The notes under the pieces are model-generated. The model searched no databases, was not told the DNA's origin, and worked only from the letters and a program-made list of their open reading frames with translations. Both the position numbers and the translations under genes were made by a program. DNA of 64,000 nucleotides from Favolaschia claudopus (Eukaryota; Basidiomycota; Agaricomycetes; Agaricales; Mycenaceae): positions 868,001 to 932,000 of the forward strand of contig JAWWNJ010000012.1 in assembly GCA_037176885.1 (NCBI GenBank), given 5' to 3'. The stretch's first letter is position 1, and each line of letters opens with the position of its first letter. This document shows, piece after piece, positions 22,601 to 32,790 of the stretch.

Positions 22601-22852
22601 AAATTTATCGTATATCGTATATTGTGTCGCTGTAGTAGCGCTTATTGATGTTGAAATTATGGCGACGAAAAATATACTTGAATTATAAACTCCAAGGCTG
22701 TTTTTTTGTTGAGATTTGACTCATTTCTCCGACCCGACGGAATGCAACCGACACTCGTATCATTCTGATTCTACATTCGACTCATGACTACGGGGCCTGA
22801 TGCCCAATCTCTCTTTCTTTCTACTTCCACCACACCCCGCGCACGAGAAACC
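22601..22852. promoter_or_regulatory. 3' flank of E and promoter of F
   Basis: AT-rich 3' flank (attgtgtcgctg, aatatacttgaatta) followed by a pyrimidine-rich stretch (ctctctttctttctacttcc) just before the ATG of gene F. Confidence 0.35.
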
Positions 22853-23380
22853 ATGCCTCCGAAAAGATCTCGTGCGTTAGTTATGCTACACCAGAGAAGT
22901 GAACACGCTGACCTTTACTAGTGCGCCCGTATAAACGCCCTGTGCGAATCCTTGCTTCCACCCAACGTCGCAGAGTCGCTGCACGAGAGCCGGCGCCTGT
23001 GCCGCCGGAGGCCTGGAACCCAGTTATTGAAGCACGTTGGCAGGAATTCGCAAATGAACTGCGCGAGGTGGTGCAGCAACAGATGGAGACAGCATTGGAG
23101 TAAGTTTCCTAGAAAAAGCTCAAGATATTACCGTTGAAATTTAATGTACAGGAAACCTCCCTTGTCAACGGCTGAAAAGGAGGCATTGGCCAAAACTGAC
23201 GCTGAGTTGAAACGAGACCTAGAACTCTTGGAGGAAGACTTGGCAAAAACGATGGAAGACGCTCCTCTGCAGCAGCGGCATGAATGGCTTGAAAATATTC
23301 GTGAGTCCGAGGAATGGGAGCGGAAAAATGGGCATTGGCCGGCACCGGAGACGGAGTCACAGTCTTCCGCTGATTACTAG
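22853..23380 (+). CDS. F: small basic/acidic coiled-coil protein (141 aa)
   Basis: Three exons (22853-22871, 22922-23099, 23152-23380) join in phase through introns of 50 and 52 nt. The first 30 residues are strongly basic (RPYKRPVRI, TQRRRVAAR) and could bind nucleic acid or direct nuclear import. Residues ~45-125 are charged and helical with heptad-like spacing (ARWQEFANELREVVQQQME, KRDLELLEEDLAKTME). Trp-containing EWERKNGHWPAP near the end. I do not recognise the family. It follows E on the same strand with a 250-bp gap. Confidence 0.65.
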
Positions 23381-23645
23381 TATGATACGGTTTCATGTGC
23401 CATCAGTAAATGTCAGTTAAAATGGTAGATGATTTGCGAACCTGTGATACGCACACCCCAGAAACCTTTCCGAATGCCTGTCCCTATGAGTGAGTAATTT
23501 TCGTCGAGTAGAGTTTCCGCTTACTGTGAAAGATTTTATCAGGCTCAATTATCCTTGAATATTCCTACAGTTGTCCTTCATTGTACTCGTCCACGATGTA
23601 AGATTGTCGCTGCTCTCAACGAATTGTGCGCTCACCTAAGACAGG

Positions 23646-23819
23646 ATGGATACGAGCTTCCGATTGAATTCCCTAGTCAACCAAATCACGCGTACCGAGT
23701 CAACCGACCTCATGGACTCAGAGACATTCGATGACCTTCCAGATTTAGTGGCGGAGAATGATGAGGGACCTTGCTGTTGCATGTGTGCTGTGATGCCGAG
23801 TGTCAAAGCCAAACTGTAG
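23646..23819 (+). CDS. Possible small Cys-containing peptide gene (terminal exon)
   Basis: A 57-codon frame ends in a cysteine cluster (EGPCCCMCAVMPSVKAKL). Acceptor-like sequences stand upstream (cttgaatattcctacag at about 23,556-23,572), and another overlapping frame (CKIVAALNELCAHLRQDGYE) is also open there, so the region probably holds the 3' part of a small spliced gene. I cannot decide the frame. Weak. Confidence 0.25.
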   Translation: MDTSFRLNSLVNQITRTESTDLMDSETFDDLPDLVAENDEGPCCCMCAVMPSVKAKL

Positions 23820-23966
23820 ATTTTCGACACAGTTGCGAGGGTGGAAAGGCATTGAATACAAATCTAGCTACGAAAAAAGGAATTGTGGATACTGGAAAGC
23901 AATGTGATAGCAAGGAATATAGCGAGCGGAAGATGGCGAAAGAGGGGAAAGGGTGGAATTCACGTA

Positions 23967-24778
23967 TCAACTGTCCTCACTACCATCATCATCTTCGCCC
24001 CCGATCAAGTCGTCGTCCATGAGCTCGTCCTCCCCAAGATTGCAGCCGTAGTCCTCGAAATCTTCATGGTCACTCACGTATTCCTCCTTGGCGCGCCTCT
24101 TGGCCTGGGCGTTTCGACGCCGCTCTTGTTTCCCTTTGAGGTAGTCTTGCAGCGCGTCGTGACCGTGAATCGACTCGTATGTACTATATTCGCGCTCGTG
24201 AGGCCAAACCGAAACAGAGAAAATAAACACGCACTTTAATCGTCGATTATAATCCAACAGCCGCAACAATGCACGATTTCTAAGGCCGAAACATTGAGTC
24301 ATGCGGAATGTATGTGGTTGGTGGTGACTCACCTTGATCGATAACGCGCTTGGTACTGGCGCTCCCGTTCAGCAGCAGCGACCACAACATCGGGCTCCCG
24401 TGTCTTGAGAGCGGCGCGTCTCCTGTATGCAGTAAACTAAGAGCGGAAGGCGGTATTTAATTTAGAAATGAAACTTACCTTGCCATGCGTAACCGAGCCT
24501 TCTCATTCCGGTCGAGATGTCTCTGAAGACTGACAGACGAAGTCAGGGGGAGGAGAATTATCAGCTATGATGGAGGGCACACACAGAATATGATACTCGG
24601 TCTCCCAGGCAGCATTGAATCTCGACTTCATGGGCGGGGCAAACGCCGTAGGAGGCAGGATGGTCGAAGACGAGTCATTTGCCGCAGTAAAGGGGGCAGG
24701 CGAAGGCGACATTCTCCTCAGTTGACCCGTCGCCATTGCCATTGCAAGCAGTTTGTGTCTAGTCTTGTCTTTCATCAT
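23967..24778 (-). CDS. H: basic coiled-coil protein of unknown function
   Basis: Start MMKDKTRHKLLAMAMATG at 24,778. Exon 1 ends near 24,590. A short exon RHLDRNEKARLRMAR (about 24,535-24,480) follows, then an exon ending at about 24,335 with RRRAALKTREPDVVV and ERERQYQARYRSR. The last part has NRALLRLLDYNRRLK, YSTYESIHGHDALQDYLKGK, KQERRRNAQAKRRAKEEY and a very acidic tail (EDELMDDDLIGGEDDDGSEDS). The pattern of Arg-rich helices with an acidic end recalls bZIP-like basic segments common in Agaricomycete mobile-element neighbourhoods, but I cannot name a domain. Exact splice sites of the first intron are ambiguous. It is convergent with F. Confidence 0.55.
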
Positions 24779-25817
24779 TAAGAGAGAGTCGCGCGGAGTA
24801 CAGTAGGAGAGAGTTGCGAGAGAGTCGCGAGGAGATGGTGGTAATACAATAGAAAGCGTGACGAAAAGTAACATCAAAATAACACGTACTTGCCCGACAG
24901 CACGGATCAGAGCTTCGTCGGTGATAGCCCTTTGGGCTAGCCGGTTAGCCGGTTAGCCAGGCGATGAAGAGGCCAAAATAGAGGGTTGAAGTTGGCCAGA
25001 TTGAGGACCTCAGAAATAATTTGGAATAGCGCAACGCGAAGCCAATGACATAACGAGGCTATTAAAGCACTTTGAACCAGAAAATTGCGCAAAATGAAAA
25101 ATCGTCGAAACACAAAATAGTCGGAAAGACACTCAAGGTTTCAGTACGATACTTGAAACAACGTTCAAAATCGACTTTCTAGCAAGTTCTCACCCTTGGA
25201 AAATCGAAAAATTCATAAGAAATCAAGAAGGTCCGTTTTGTTGGATATTTTTTGATATTCAAGACGTACAAGGAGCACTCGAACCTGTGTAATATATGTG
25301 CCGTTGACCTGAGGCCAACGTCGAGGTACAGAAATCTTTTCGGTCATCTCGGACTCTAGCAAGCTTTCCATTTCTAGCAAGTTCGCATTGAATGAAATGC
25401 ATTTGATAGGATGGAGGAACGAGGAGGGGGAATGACGGCAAGAATTTTTCCCTGAAGATTGAGAGCATGCAGACCTATTGCAATGAAATCGAATTTGAGC
25501 TGTTAGACACAAAATGGGGCTATACGAAGCAAAACTATGGGAGCCGCATTTCTAGCAAGTTCTCATTTGGCCAAAAATGGCTGCATTTCCCACATCCAGC
25601 ACCGCTGAAAACACTCAACGAAGACATAAGCGCCGGAGTCTGCGCTTCAAAACTACATAAGCGCCCAAAGGGACCGCCCGGCAAATGCTTAAGCGCCGAA
25701 ATAGGCAGAGAGTTCAGAGTCTCGAGTACGAAACGGGATCGCAGGAAAGAAACAAAATCAACATGTCTATATTCAGACTGCTGGTATAGAATTGACTACA
25801 AACGCATCGATCTTTAT
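24779..25817. other. No confident gene
   Basis: AT-richer stretch inside the giant element with two copies of gccggttagcc at about 24,940-24,960 and repeated tctagcaagttc motifs (about 25,178, 25,374 and 25,551). The last motif hints at a degraded local repeat. Open frames lack splice partners or domains. Confidence 0.4.
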
Positions 25818-26784
25818 TTACGGAGTATAAACTGGAGCTAAACTAGAAACAATACCCTTCGCAACTGCTGCTGTATACATCGACAACGCTTCCTCTTTTG
25901 TAGGAAATGATTTGTAGAGAGCGGCGGAGATTCCCAGTGTGTTAAGCTGACACTCCAAACTGAAAGCGAAAGATGAGAAAAATCAAACAAGAGGTAAATT
26001 GAAACTTACAGAGAGCGATACACACCAGGCGCCACACCTCGGTATACGACGAACCAAATATCGAGGTCTTCGGTTCCGTGGAGCGGATTCAATTCGTTGA
26101 CTTCGACGTCGGAAATTGAGGTAATTGGGGTGGGAAGCTGAGGGATAGTGCGCAAGGGGCCGGGTATCACTCGGGTCCAGCCGCGCTGCTGAGCGTAAGA
26201 AAACGCCGCTTCAGCTGCTGCGACTGTCAAGTATCCGCGATATATGTTGTGCTTGATACGATTAACGAGAGAGTGAGTGTGGGGCCTATCCAGAAAGTCT
26301 ACGTCAGCAGTTCAACAGGATGGAAGGCAAAGTTACGTACCACGATGTAAAAACCCCGCATTCCCGACCTGCGAAAACTACGTACGCAGCTTTCTTGTAT
26401 TGCGGCTTCCTAGGGCTCCGCTGAATTGCACAAACACTCGAGTCGTCGACACCTTGCGTCGCCGCCCCTGCCTCCCCCCTGTAAGAAGATGAGTTTTTGC
26501 CGACGAGCAAATGAGAAAAAATGAAATAACCAATCCGGCGTTACCCCGCTCTGAGTGGGAGAGTCGTATCGATAAAGAGCGGGGGAGGTTGGAACGATTG
26601 CGGCAGCCGGCCTTGTCCGAGGAGCGGTATTGGGAGGGTTAAGCTGCACAGGCTGATATGGGGGAGGTGGAGTACGAGGCGGAGACGGAACACGGGCCAC
26701 AGTGTTTACAGAATTGAGATCCAGATTTGCGATGAGTTGGAGAAAAGCCTCATCGTCGTATTCGTCGACTGTGTTGCTCGCCAT
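25818..26784 (-). CDS. C: protein with two RNase H1 N-terminal-like domains (269 aa or longer)
   Basis: Four exons (26784-26531, 26478-26341, 26285-26010, 25959-25818) join in phase. The N-terminus is acidic, then Pro-rich (PSPPRTPPPPYQP). Domain 1 is AAYVVFAGRECGVFTSW, then NIYRGYLTVAAAEAAFSYA. Domain 2 is IWFVVYRGVAPGVYRS, then ALYKSFPTKEEALSMY. Both show the hallmark aromatic-V-V-x-x-G-x-x-x-G-V/I-Y/F and the Y-K/R-G/S-F/Y-x-T helix start of the RNase H1 hybrid-binding module. No RNase H catalytic domain is present. Frames upstream of 26,784 stay open (MDFKALLLSVINVLVCCSFT) and further coding-like blocks reach ~27,220, so there may be extra 5' exons. Confidence 0.72.
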
Positions 26785-27729
26785 TATCTGAGCGAGCAGA
26801 GGAAGAAAGCGAGGGTCCTGGGTAAAGGAACAGCACACAAGGACATTGATCACCGAAAGGAGAAGGGCTTTGAAGTCCATAGATGCGATTGGCCGGAGAG
26901 ATGCCAAGAAGTAATGCGCCACAAAAAACCTGAAAGATTAGCGGAACTGGATCATCTTTGCATGACTCACTAGAGGCCTAGGTTGCGATGTATTCTTCTG
27001 AAAAGGGTATGTGACTCAACGTTGGCAACAGAACGTGTCGACAGGAACCCGCCGGAACCCAGAGGAACTCTAGTAGACATACGAATTGGGATGAATCAAT
27101 CACCTTTCGGATATTGGTGTGGGTTCTGGCAGTAGGAAGAGCCGAACGGAACCGACGATTGACTCGAGTTGAGATTGCATCAGCCAAAGTTCGCAAACCA
27201 AGCACCTGAACAGAATGATAGAATCATGATTTTCGACCCCCTGTGATTCAGAACTGCATGGCTCACATGTATCGAAAGAGGTAACTGGCATGAATGAGTC
27301 ACATTGACTCAACAACGACTTGATACGCCCCATAGAAATCAGGTTCTTCACGGGGAGAATTGGCCGCAGTGTCCAGGAATGACTCACTTGAAAGAAAAAC
27401 GGTACGGGAACGCTGTTGTTGAGTCATGCAGAGAGTCGAGATTGGAAGATCGTTATCAAGCCCATACAAAATTTCCTAAATGAGAAGTGACTTCCAACAT
27501 TCGGCGCCGGCTAATCGATTACACCGGATTAGGATAAGGATAATTTTCGTATTCAATCATTTCCAAGGAACAGAAAGCATGTTGTATTGTTGAAACTCAA
27601 AAAATTACATGGCAGACGACTACGCGACAACAGACTCAACCGACGGAAGATTTACTCGGTGTTTGACCGAACTGAGATGCAAATGAGAAAGGTTACCTAC
27701 AAACGCAACGAGGAAAACTCACTCATTGG
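26785..27729 (-). other. Probable 5' exons of C, then intergenic
   Basis: On the minus strand, TRVNRRFRSALPTARTHTNI (27,100-27,205) ends at a donor-like GTGATT. The block HYFLASLRPIASMDFKALLL at 26,840-26,920 also looks coding and runs into gene C without a stop. I could not phase the junctions. 27,400-27,720 shows no gene. Confidence 0.35.
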
Positions 27730-28539
27730 TTAGACTACGACGGCTACCTGGTGGAAGTCGAGAAACTCGTTGAAGGCGTTAAGAGCGAGAATCTGGGTCT
27801 TGAAAGATTTCATGCGGCCGCCCGAAACTCCGACCGTCGCAGCGAGTGCCAAGCCCTGACTGAGAACAACTCCCACAAACTTGCCCTTTGAGATGCACCA
27901 CCAGAGAGGGGGGTCTTCGCCTTCCGCGACGGGTGGGTCGGGAATGGCGGCGAGGTGCTGAGGCGGAATAACGATATACACCCCTCCGACAACATACGGA
28001 CCGCTAGTACGAAGACCTGCCGCAACGAGGGCAGGCGGAACGACGGGGAGGACCGCGGGGAGAGCCGGGCCAAGACCCGGGGTGGGCGAGACGATGACAG
28101 GAGCCGAAGGCGTCGCAGAAGCCGCAGTGGCAGTTGGCGCAGCAACGGGAGCGGGATCAGTTGACCCAGCGACAAGGGCTGCAGAATAATCAGATGAAGA
28201 TCTGCGTTATGGAGGGGGAAAACGCACTCGGACTGAAGGATGTTATAGCATCGAGAACAGTCTGAAACGCTGACACGGTCTCGGCTGTACCATATCAACA
28301 ACATGTCAATGCAAAGAGCGAGAGAATAACTTACTATCTGCACTGGACAGATCGAAAGACCGCATCGCGTTCAGCACCGTCTGGAATGCAGCGGCAATGC
28401 CAGCTGTGAATGAGAATTCAGTTCAGAGGAAAGCAGAATAAGAATGCAGGCACATACCATCGAACTCAACAGGGGAAGACGGCGCCTCTGAAACAGAAAT
28501 CTCTGTTCCATAGGAGGTCAAGCTGCTGAAGTCGTTCAT
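27730..28539 (-). CDS. A2: RNase H1 N-terminal-like domain protein (218 aa)
   Basis: Four exons (28539-28458, 28403-28335, 28284-28228, 28178-27730) join in phase to 219 codons. Two short exons encode similar amphipathic helices (AFQTVLNAMRSFD and AFQTVLDAITSFS), an apparent exon duplication. A Pro/Ala/Val-rich linker is followed by LRTSGP...VYIVIPPQ and the RNase H1 N-terminal-like block WWCISKGKFVGVVLSQG, then MKSFKTQILALNAFNEFL. It is a paralogue of A1 and stands in the same divergent position relative to its B gene. A nucleic-acid-binding role, perhaps for RNA-DNA hybrids, is inferred from the domain. Confidence 0.78.
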
Positions 28540-28874
28540 GGCGGTTGGAAAGAGAGAGGCGAATGGAGACCAGATATGTTGAGAGACCTTTTAAACCAAG
28601 AATTAGAACTCCGATTTTGGCACTGATGCGAAAGAACGCATGCTGAACGATATACGGGGCAGAGATCCCTGAGATCTGGAGATCTCAGATCTCATGGTCA
28701 GGCTGCGAATCAAAGAAACAAAGAGCCGACCAAACTGGCGGCAACAAAGCAGGCGAACTTACGGAAAACGCCCGCAGTCTTCTTCCCCCCACGTTAAGAG
28801 TTGATACAGCTCGCATAGTATTGGTGAGATACAAGCAGAAAGACCGTCGCAGAGGCTAAACCGAGACTCCAGTT
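28540..28874. promoter_or_regulatory. Shared divergent promoter region A2/B2
   Basis: 335 bp between the two ATGs. It includes a palindromic gagatct/agatctc cluster near 28,668-28,692 (gagatccctgagatctggagatctcagatctc) that could be a regulatory site. Nothing equivalent was noticed in the A1/B1 spacer. Confidence 0.4.
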
Positions 28875-31461
28875 ATGGCAAAGAATAAAAAACGTGTGCG
28901 CCAGCGAGTACCAAAGGAAAATCGAAAGAATTTGCGGCTATGGGCAGAGGGTGCTCGCGAGACAGTCTTAGCTCCCCATCTGGACGCATACCAGATTGCT
29001 CTTGATCAAGGTCGTCGGCAGGAGAGAAAATTATTAAAAAAGATTTGTCGAGAGTTTCATGCGAGAGTTGACTGGAGAACCAAAGACCATGAAGAGCCGA
29101 TGCTGAGTGAGTGGGACCCGGCCGGGATCGCGACCGAAGAAGATCTGTCGGAGGAGGACGAGGCGGCGAAAAGGACACGTATCGAGGAGCTAAACAAGGC
29201 AAGTCACACCGTCACGCGTTCCACTCCCACGCTCATGTCTTCTTACTGTTCAGCGCATTCGTCGATGGTTTATGTATCGTCTCAAGAAATCTCGTAAAAA
29301 CCAACGCTTGGGGAAGGAGTTAGATGCAAGAAAAGACCCTTACGCTGTTTTAATGGCCAATCTCTCCGGCGTGACTGCCCCTCCGAAAGCGCTACAAGCC
29401 TATCAACAGTTTATGCGGGAGTCGTATGAGGAGAAAGTTGCCCCTGTTGTAGCGGAGAGATGGGAGCTTGAGCGGAACGATAACAGCAAGCTATCTGAGC
29501 GCACCAAGGAGCCTAAGGCCGGATTTCGAGCGGTAGTTGCTCGTGAGGTTTTTGCTCAGCTGTCGGACGAGGAACGAACGGCCATTGCGGATCGCGCCAA
29601 GAAGGAGGCTGCGGAGGCAAAGGCTGAGTATTTGAAGGCGCTCAAGAGTCCTCCCTCGAAATCCCCAGAGGCACGTCAACGGTACGTTGTCAGCTTTTGG
29701 TTACCCCTTCAAAAACTAATGTTTTTCAGATGTATTGACAACGTTGCGGATTTCGCAGGGCCCATTCTTCAGGGTCTCTCCGCAAACACAGGTCTCCATG
29801 CGACACTGATAATGGGTGGACCGATGCCTGAGTTCGGAGGTGAGATCCGTACGCTTCAGTAAGTTGACACGACACTTTTTCTTCCGTTACGAATCATTCA
29901 TGTTATACCAGTGTTTCCTATGGACGAAATCACACTGTGCTAGGGCCGCACTGGCCGCAGTGGGATAAGCCTCGATTTTCGGAAGTCACAAAATTCATGA
30001 CGGAGTATCTCCATACCGCCTACAGTGAGTGTCGTTTCGGATGCCTTCACAATGCCCTAACCTCTACAAGCCCCCCAAGAATGCGCACAAGCTGCTCTAA
30101 ATCAGGCTCCTGACCTGTCTGGAGCCAACTACACAATCGATAGGGAGCAGTCGGAGTCATCCGACTCTGACTCGTCCGATTCTGATTCTTCGGACACGGA
30201 CTCCGACTCTGATTCCGAGGCCGAGGAAGACGCTGAGGAACAGAGACGCGTTCGGAAGAAGAGGAAGACGAAAAAAGACAGCGGAAACTCTGAGAATAAA
30301 GCTCCAGGTGAGTCGATACAAATTTACATAGTAATTTTCAACTGAGCCAACGGCGCTACAGCCTACCCGTTTATAACTGAGGAAGAGCGCCAGCAGAACA
30401 TTCGCCGCAATGAAGCTCTGCTGCAACAACTCAAAGCAGATGTTGCGCCGGATCTCAACGCGATGAAGGCCAGCATGCAAAATAAGTCATCCGCCAAGTC
30501 CGTCAAACGCACCACCAAGCCGCTCACCCAAACGACTCGTGAAACACGATCATCAGCGGCAAACAAAGTTCCCCCCGTCCTGCAGGAAGAGTCTTTGCCC
30601 CCCGCTACCTCCACCGCGCACACCGCTACTCAGAACTCTGTGTTGGTACCGCCATCAGCCTTGACCGACGAAGTCCGCGTCGTCCCTGACAACCATCCCG
30701 TAAATGCGCAGACTGTCATCGAGACTGCGTCGGCGTCGGTACCGCCATCACTCCCGCCCAACAGCTCCCCTGACAACCAATCCAATGCCGGATCCGTTGA
30801 GCCCGTTGCTCATGACTCACCTTCTGACTCACCCGCTGTCCCACCTCTGTCGCAAGCAGCTCATTCCGCTCTCACAACTATCACAACTCCGTCTCAGCCG
30901 ACGGTTCTTCCCAGTGCCTCTTCCGCATATCCTGTCTGCCCTCCTCAAGCTGCAAAATGGTTTGCGGAGGCGCATGCCTCGATGACGAAAGTCGACCTCG
31001 GCTGCCACTACCATGCACTAATCGCCGCATGGACAAGGCTAGAAGTGGCGTCACGGTTTGAAAACAGCCCGACGAATCTCACCGCCAAACTTCGGCCGAA
31101 ACCGGTGACACTCTGGATTTCACGCAACCGCCGGACAGAGCCGATTGTGGAGGATCCCGCTGAATATGCCCGTCAATGGCAATCATGGTGGGATTCTCTG
31201 CAACCGTCTTGGCGGACGAAGGGTGCCGACGACCGATGGATTGCTGGGAATACCTACGGTGGCGGCGGAAGGGAATGGGGCGCTCTGTATCACTGGGGTG
31301 TCAACGGTATGCTGAGTGTTGTTGCTTCATTGTATTTTTGGGGTCGTGCAATCGATTCAAAACAGGAATTTATTATTACATGGGAAACCGCGGTACAGGA
31401 TGTTGTTTGGATGTTCGAGGGGATGGCCATGTACTATGAAATGTTCAAAGGAAAATTCTAG
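28875..31461 (+). CDS. B2: large nuclear-looking protein, paralogue of B1 (776 aa)
   Basis: Six exons (28875-29198, 29254-29681, 29730-29858, 29912-30024, 30071-30307, 30362-31461) join in phase to 777 codons. Intron 1 starts with GC (GCAAGT...CAG). The same blocks as B1 appear in order: KENRKNLRLWAEGARE, YQQFMRESYEEKVAP, KEPKAGFRAVVAREVFAQL, GLHATLIMGGPMPEFGG, an acidic Ser/Asp run, RRVRKKRKTKK (nuclear signal), a Ser/Thr/Pro-rich disordered part, and the Trp-rich C-terminal module (HALIAAWTRLEVASRF, REWGALYHWGVNG, YYEMFKGKF). Exon 3 has exactly the same length (129 nt) as in B1, and introns 1-4 occupy the same positions. B1 has no intron matching intron 5. Confidence 0.85.
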
Positions 31462-31868
31462 CCATCTTGACTTGTATTTATTATATTTACAAATGCACCG
31501 CAAATCTGTTTACAAAAATTTTTGAGCCTAATATCTTGAATCTATCGAGACCTTGTACGAGACCGTCGGTTGATATTGAGCAATGAGTTCAATGAAAATG
31601 ACTTGAAGTCAATGTAAAGGTGGGATCCGACATTGTTGAAGTGGTCGGTAGCAAATCACAGAAGGCATTGTTAGTACTGTATCCTAAAGCATGATTCAGT
31701 GAGTCAGCGAAAGTGAGATAGGCAGAGTTAGAGTAAAAATGACTCACACAAATTGCTGTAAGGCTGGTCGCACTTTCTCATCTAGCAGCGGATAGGTTTT
31801 GAAAACCCAAACAAATCTGTATTTGGCGTGGAAGGCGGGAAATCCAACTTCTTCTGATACGTGAAGCA
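31462..31868. other. 3' flank of B2
   Basis: AT-rich spacer without a recognisable gene between B2 and the 72-bp repeat. Confidence 0.4.
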
Positions 31869-32180
31869 ATGGGGCAGGGCGATGGTGGGGAGGAGTTGAG
31901 AATCAAGCGTAAACACGCTGCTGCTGATGAGGGAGCAGAGCCGACGCGGCGCGGTGGGGCAGACGAGTTGAGAATCATGCGTAAACGCGCTGCTGCTGAT
32001 GAGGGAGAAGATCCGACGCGGCGCGGTGGGGCAGACGAGTTGAGAATCATGCGTAAACGCGCTGCTGCTGATGAGGGAGAAGATCCGACGGAGGAATGTC
32101 GTTTCAAAAGCCCACGAAGCAGGAGGGCGGCGCCGCTTCGGCGTACAGAACGATCAGATGAGGGTGACGCCGTGATTTGA
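31869..32180 (+). CDS. Possible 103-aa repeat peptide over the 72-bp array
   Basis: An ATG at 31,869 opens a frame that runs through the whole 72-bp array and stops after it. The array encodes a 24-residue unit (ELRI-K/M-RK-H/R-AAADEG-A/E-E/D-PTRRGGAD) two and a half times, then a basic tail (RFKSPRSRRAAPLRR). Mixed charge, no known domain. It could equally be a non-coding minisatellite that happens to be open because the unit is a multiple of three. Confidence 0.3.
   Translation: MGQGDGGEELRIKRKHAAADEGAEPTRRGGADELRIMRKRAAADEGEDPTRRGGADELRIMRKRAAADEGEDPTEECRFKSPRSRRAAPLRRTERSDEGDAVI
31893..32090 (+). repeat. 72-bp tandem repeat (about 2.7 copies)
   Basis: Units begin at 31,893, 31,965 and 32,037, each gagttgagaatca followed by gcgtaaacrcgctgctgctg and gatgagggag. 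Copies 2 and 3 are nearly identical, so the array is young. It lies ~1.2 kb from the right end of the giant element. Confidence 0.88.
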
Positions 32181-32318
32181 TGGGGGCTGTGTCCTGGTGG
32201 GCAACTGATGGATAACTCAACCATTTCAGGTTACGTCTCGAAAATGCGAAAAATCTTTGAATCTAGACAAGCGCTGTTGCAGATCTGGACGGCGCTGTGG
32301 CGGGCAAGAGTCAAAAAA

Positions 32319-32790
32319 CGCGCTGATTCGCTTTTGCCGAGGGAGGAGGGTGGGATAGTGGCCGGGGAATGCCGATTCGGAAGCCCGAAGTGTGAGGGCG
32401 GGGCTGGGTGGGGGGAAGGAACCAAAAATCACGCGGCGATTCGCTTTTGTCGAGGGAGGAGGGTGGGATAGTGGCCGGGGAATGCCGATTCGGAAGCCCG
32501 AAGGGTGAGGGCGGGGTGGCGGGGAAAACCCGAAAAATCACGCGCTGATGCGCTTTTACCGAGGAGGGTGAGATACTGGCCGGGGAATGCCGATTCGGAA
32601 GCCCGAACGGTGAGGGCGGGGTGGCGGGGAAGGAACCAAAAATCACGCGGCGATTCGCTTTTACCAAGGGAGGAGGGTGGGATAGTGGCCGGGGAATGCC
32701 GATTCGGAAGCCCGAAGGGTGAGGGCGGGGTGGCGGGGAAAACCCGAAAAATCACGCGCCGATGCGCTTTTACCGAGAACGGGAAGAAAC
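32319..32790 (+). repeat. ~109-bp minisatellite (about 4.4 copies)
   Basis: Units start at about 32,319, 32,432, 32,541, 32,646 and 32,755, with the core ggccggggaatgccgattcg followed by gaagcccgaa and an alternating cgcggcgattcg or cgcgctgatgcg segment. Adjacent units differ mostly in two alternating forms, suggesting higher-order duplication. It sits 0.5-0.95 kb from the right terminus of the giant element. Confidence 0.88.

Noticed and set aside
25818..28539. RNase H1-N-like genes as inserted caulimovirus viroplasmin sequence
   Set aside because: No other viral gene is nearby, the genes have fungal introns, and the module is common in fungal and eukaryotic RNase H1 relatives.
31778..32755. 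Minus-strand and plus-strand open frames across the minisatellites
   Set aside because: Repeated peptides produced by tandem DNA in several frames at once; no reason to prefer them over the repeat explanation.
32319..32790. CRISPR-like array
   Set aside because: Units are contiguous 105-113 bp repeats without unique spacers and the genome is eukaryotic; a minisatellite.
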